Assembly (NCBI RefSeq): GCF_003590945.1
Contig: NZ_QYUK01000011.1
Location: 958,001 to 1,022,000, forward strand
DNA: 64,000 nucleotides
Direction of reading: 5' to 3'
Source: Oleomonas cavernae
GTDB taxonomy: Bacteria > Pseudomonadota > Alphaproteobacteria > Zavarziniales > Zavarziniaceae
Under the pieces are notes generated by a model. That model was not told the origin of the DNA. It ran no database searches and saw only the letters and a program-made list of their open reading frames with translations. Below, one piece after another: positions 62,710 to 64,000 of the stretch. Made by a program: the position numbers and the translations under genes. Every line of letters starts with the position of its first letter. Position 1 is the stretch's first letter.

Positions 62710-63492
62710 TCAGGGCTCGTCGATGAGCAAGGCGCGGGTTTCCGCCTCGAGGGCTGCGCCCGACTCTTCCTTCAGCTCGATGCCCGTTAATTCCCGCTGT
62801 AACGCCTCGCGGGCGAGCCAGGCGATCTTGTAGGCGGCATCGGCGATCTCGAGGCCGCCGCGGCGGATGTTCGAGACGCAGTTGCGCCTTGAATCCGGGG
62901 TGCCCGGCCGGGGCTTGTAGGTGATGTAGCAGCCCAAGGAGTCGGCCGCCGAAAGGCCCGGCCGTTCGCCGATCAGCACGATCACCAGGTCGGCACCTAA
63001 GGCGCTGCCGATGGGATCGCCGATGGCGACGCGGCCCTGTTCGGCCAGGACCACTGCATCGATCGCGAGGCTTGACCGCAGGGCATCGATCACGGCCAGG
63101 GCATTGGCCTCGACCGCGGCGGCCGACAGGCCGTCGGCGATGATGACGGCGATTTTGGCGGTGCCCAGGGCTCGCAGCCCGGCAAGGTCGTCGGGGGCCA
63201 GTTCCCGCCCCAGGTCCGGCCGGCGGACATAGGTGGCCCGGTCGCCGGCCCGGCTGCGCACCCGGGCCGCTGCCAGGCCGCGGTCGCGCACGGCGGCTTC
63301 CAGGGCGGCCATGTCGACCGCCGACCAGACGGCGTCGCGGGCGCGGGCATGGTCCAGGGTGAATTGCAGGTGCGCCTTGGTCGGCAGGCCGGCGCCGGCG
63401 CGGCCCAGGGCCACCCGGGCGGCGGTGAAGCGGCGCAGGTATTCGAGCGAGGGCGTGGCCGGGATGATCGCGGTCGGCAGGTCGTCGCTCAC
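62710..63492 (-). CDS. eutC: Ethanolamine ammonia-lyase light chain
   Basis: A 260-residue small subunit of the B12-dependent enzyme that splits ethanolamine to acetaldehyde and ammonia. Motifs RPDLGR, LIGERPGLSAADSLGCYITY and the terminal SNIRRGGL are typical. The GTG start overlaps the eutB stop as GTGA. No microcompartment genes are visible, as usual in Alphaproteobacteria. Confidence 0.96.
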   Translation of the reverse strand: MSDDLPTAIIPATPSLEYLRRFTAARVALGRAGAGLPTKAHLQFTLDHARARDAVWSAVDMAALEAAVRDRGLAAARVRSRAGDRATYVRRPDLGRELAPDDLAGLRALGTAKIAVIIADGLSAAAVEANALAVIDALRSSLAIDAVVLAEQGRVAIGDPIGSALGADLVIVLIGERPGLSAADSLGCYITYKPRPGTPDSRRNCVSNIRRGGLEIADAAYKIAWLAREALQRELTGIELKEESGAALEAETRALLIDEP

Positions 63493-64000
63493 TCCGCCGC
63501 CTCCAGCCGGCTGGACAGGGCGGCCAGTGCGGGGCCAATGGCCACCGGCGCCGGCTTCAGGCCGCCGGCGGCGTCGGTCAGGCCCACCTGCGCCAGCCAG
63601 GCCTCGAATTCCGGGGCCCGGCGGCGGCCCGTGACCTCACGGGCGCACAGGGCGTCGTGGTAGGACAGGCTCTGGTAGTTCAGCATCACATCGTCGGCGC
63701 CCGGCACGGTGATGACGAAATTGACCCCGGCATTGACCAGCAGCAGGAGCAGGCCGTCCATGTCGTCCTGGTCGGCGTCGCAATGGTTGGTGTAACAGAC
63801 GTCGACCCCCATCGGCAGGCCCAGCAGCTTGCCGCAGAAGTGATCCTCGAGCCCGGCGCGGGTGATCTCCTTGCCGTTGTAGAGGTATTCGGGGCCGATG
63901 AAGCCCACGACCGTGTTCACCAGCAAGGGCTCGAAGCGGCGGGCGACGGCATAGGCCCGCACTTCCATGGTCTGCTGGTCGACGCCGTGGTGGGCATTGG
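63489..64000 (-). CDS. eutB: Ethanolamine ammonia-lyase heavy chain (5' part outside window)
   Basis: The last ~170 codons of the large catalytic subunit, open to the window edge. Typical segments are VDVCYTNHCDADQDDMDGLL and FVITVPGADDVMLNYQSLSY. The start and the N-terminal half lie beyond base 64000. Confidence 0.95.
   Translation of the reverse strand, partial: NAHHGVDQQTMEVRAYAVARRFEPLLVNTVVGFIGPEYLYNGKEITRAGLEDHFCGKLLGLPMGVDVCYTNHCDADQDDMDGLLLLLVNAGVNFVITVPGADDVMLNYQSLSYHDALCAREVTGRRRAPEFEAWLAQVGLTDAAGGLKPAPVAIGPALAALSSRLEAAE

Overview
The window is a GC-rich chromosomal segment of an alphaproteobacterium, most plausibly a Rhodospirillales-like lineage (the genus cannot be fixed from sequence alone). 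The evidence is an aa3-type cytochrome oxidase operon in alphaproteobacterial order (ctaC, ctaD, ctaB, a small membrane protein, ctaG, ctaE, DUF983, SURF1), paired thrC and M16 peptidase genes, a bactofilin next to an M23 peptidase, an alphaproteobacterial type of gshA, an msbA-DUF374-waaA-lpxK lipid A operon, and intergenic inverted repeats of the kinds common in that class. Genes are tightly packed with many ATGA and GTGA overlaps. I see no tRNA, rRNA, CRISPR array, transposase or integrase.

Layout. 0-7 kb: the 3' part of a class A penicillin-binding protein, prfB with an intact programmed +1 frameshift site, an AlgX/AlgJ-like SGNH domain fused to TPRs, and the bactofilin/M23 pair (cell envelope and translation). 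7-15.6 kb: bcp, glnE, a large AsmA/YhdP-like protein, an ASCH-like protein and a LuxR-type regulator. 15.8-22.7 kb: thrC, M16 peptidase, an acetyltransferase, two poorly known exported or membrane proteins, yqgE, and a Crp/Fnr regulator with a perfect TGTGA-N6-TCACA site in front of it. 22.7-24.3 kb: a small accessory patch with a Phd/PemK-type toxin-antitoxin pair, a DUF6678-like gene and a lone HigA-type antitoxin. Part of it is bracketed by a 37-bp imperfect direct repeat of the 3' end of the M32 carboxypeptidase gene. 24.3-32 kb: M32 carboxypeptidase and the cytochrome oxidase operon. 32.4-44.5 kb: tldD, small membrane proteins, an ECF42-type sigma factor with its YCII partner, a RelE/ParE-type pair, gshA, a hydrolase, rsmE, ubiA, osmC, an FMN reductase, and a fosmidomycin-resistance-like exporter divergent from an AraC regulator.

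44.6-56.9 kb: an OpgC-like acyltransferase downstream of a bufferin operon (bufA2-like six-cysteine precursor, bufB MNIO/DUF692, bufC DUF2063). Divergent from it are a membrane glycosyltransferase-like protein and a GT2 enzyme. Then come tldE/pmbA broken by a one-base deletion, an inositol-phosphatase-family enzyme, a divergent Lrp regulator and aspartate/glutamate racemase, and an ECF41 sigma operon with a carboxymuconolactone-decarboxylase-like (AhpD-fold) partner. 56.2-64 kb: a PTP-fold phosphatase next to the lipid A operon msbA-DUF374-waaA-lpxK, a 3-hydroxybutyrate dehydrogenase, and eutC plus partial eutB.

The most informative regulatory reading is that three separate ECF-type promoters can be read by eye, each in front of the operon type that its sigma family is known to control: ECF41 at 54297-54323, ECF42 at 36854-36880, and a Caulobacter SigF-like element in front of bufA at 47906-47931. 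The bufferin operon and the PTP phosphatase beside the lipid A operon are the best candidates for new biology.
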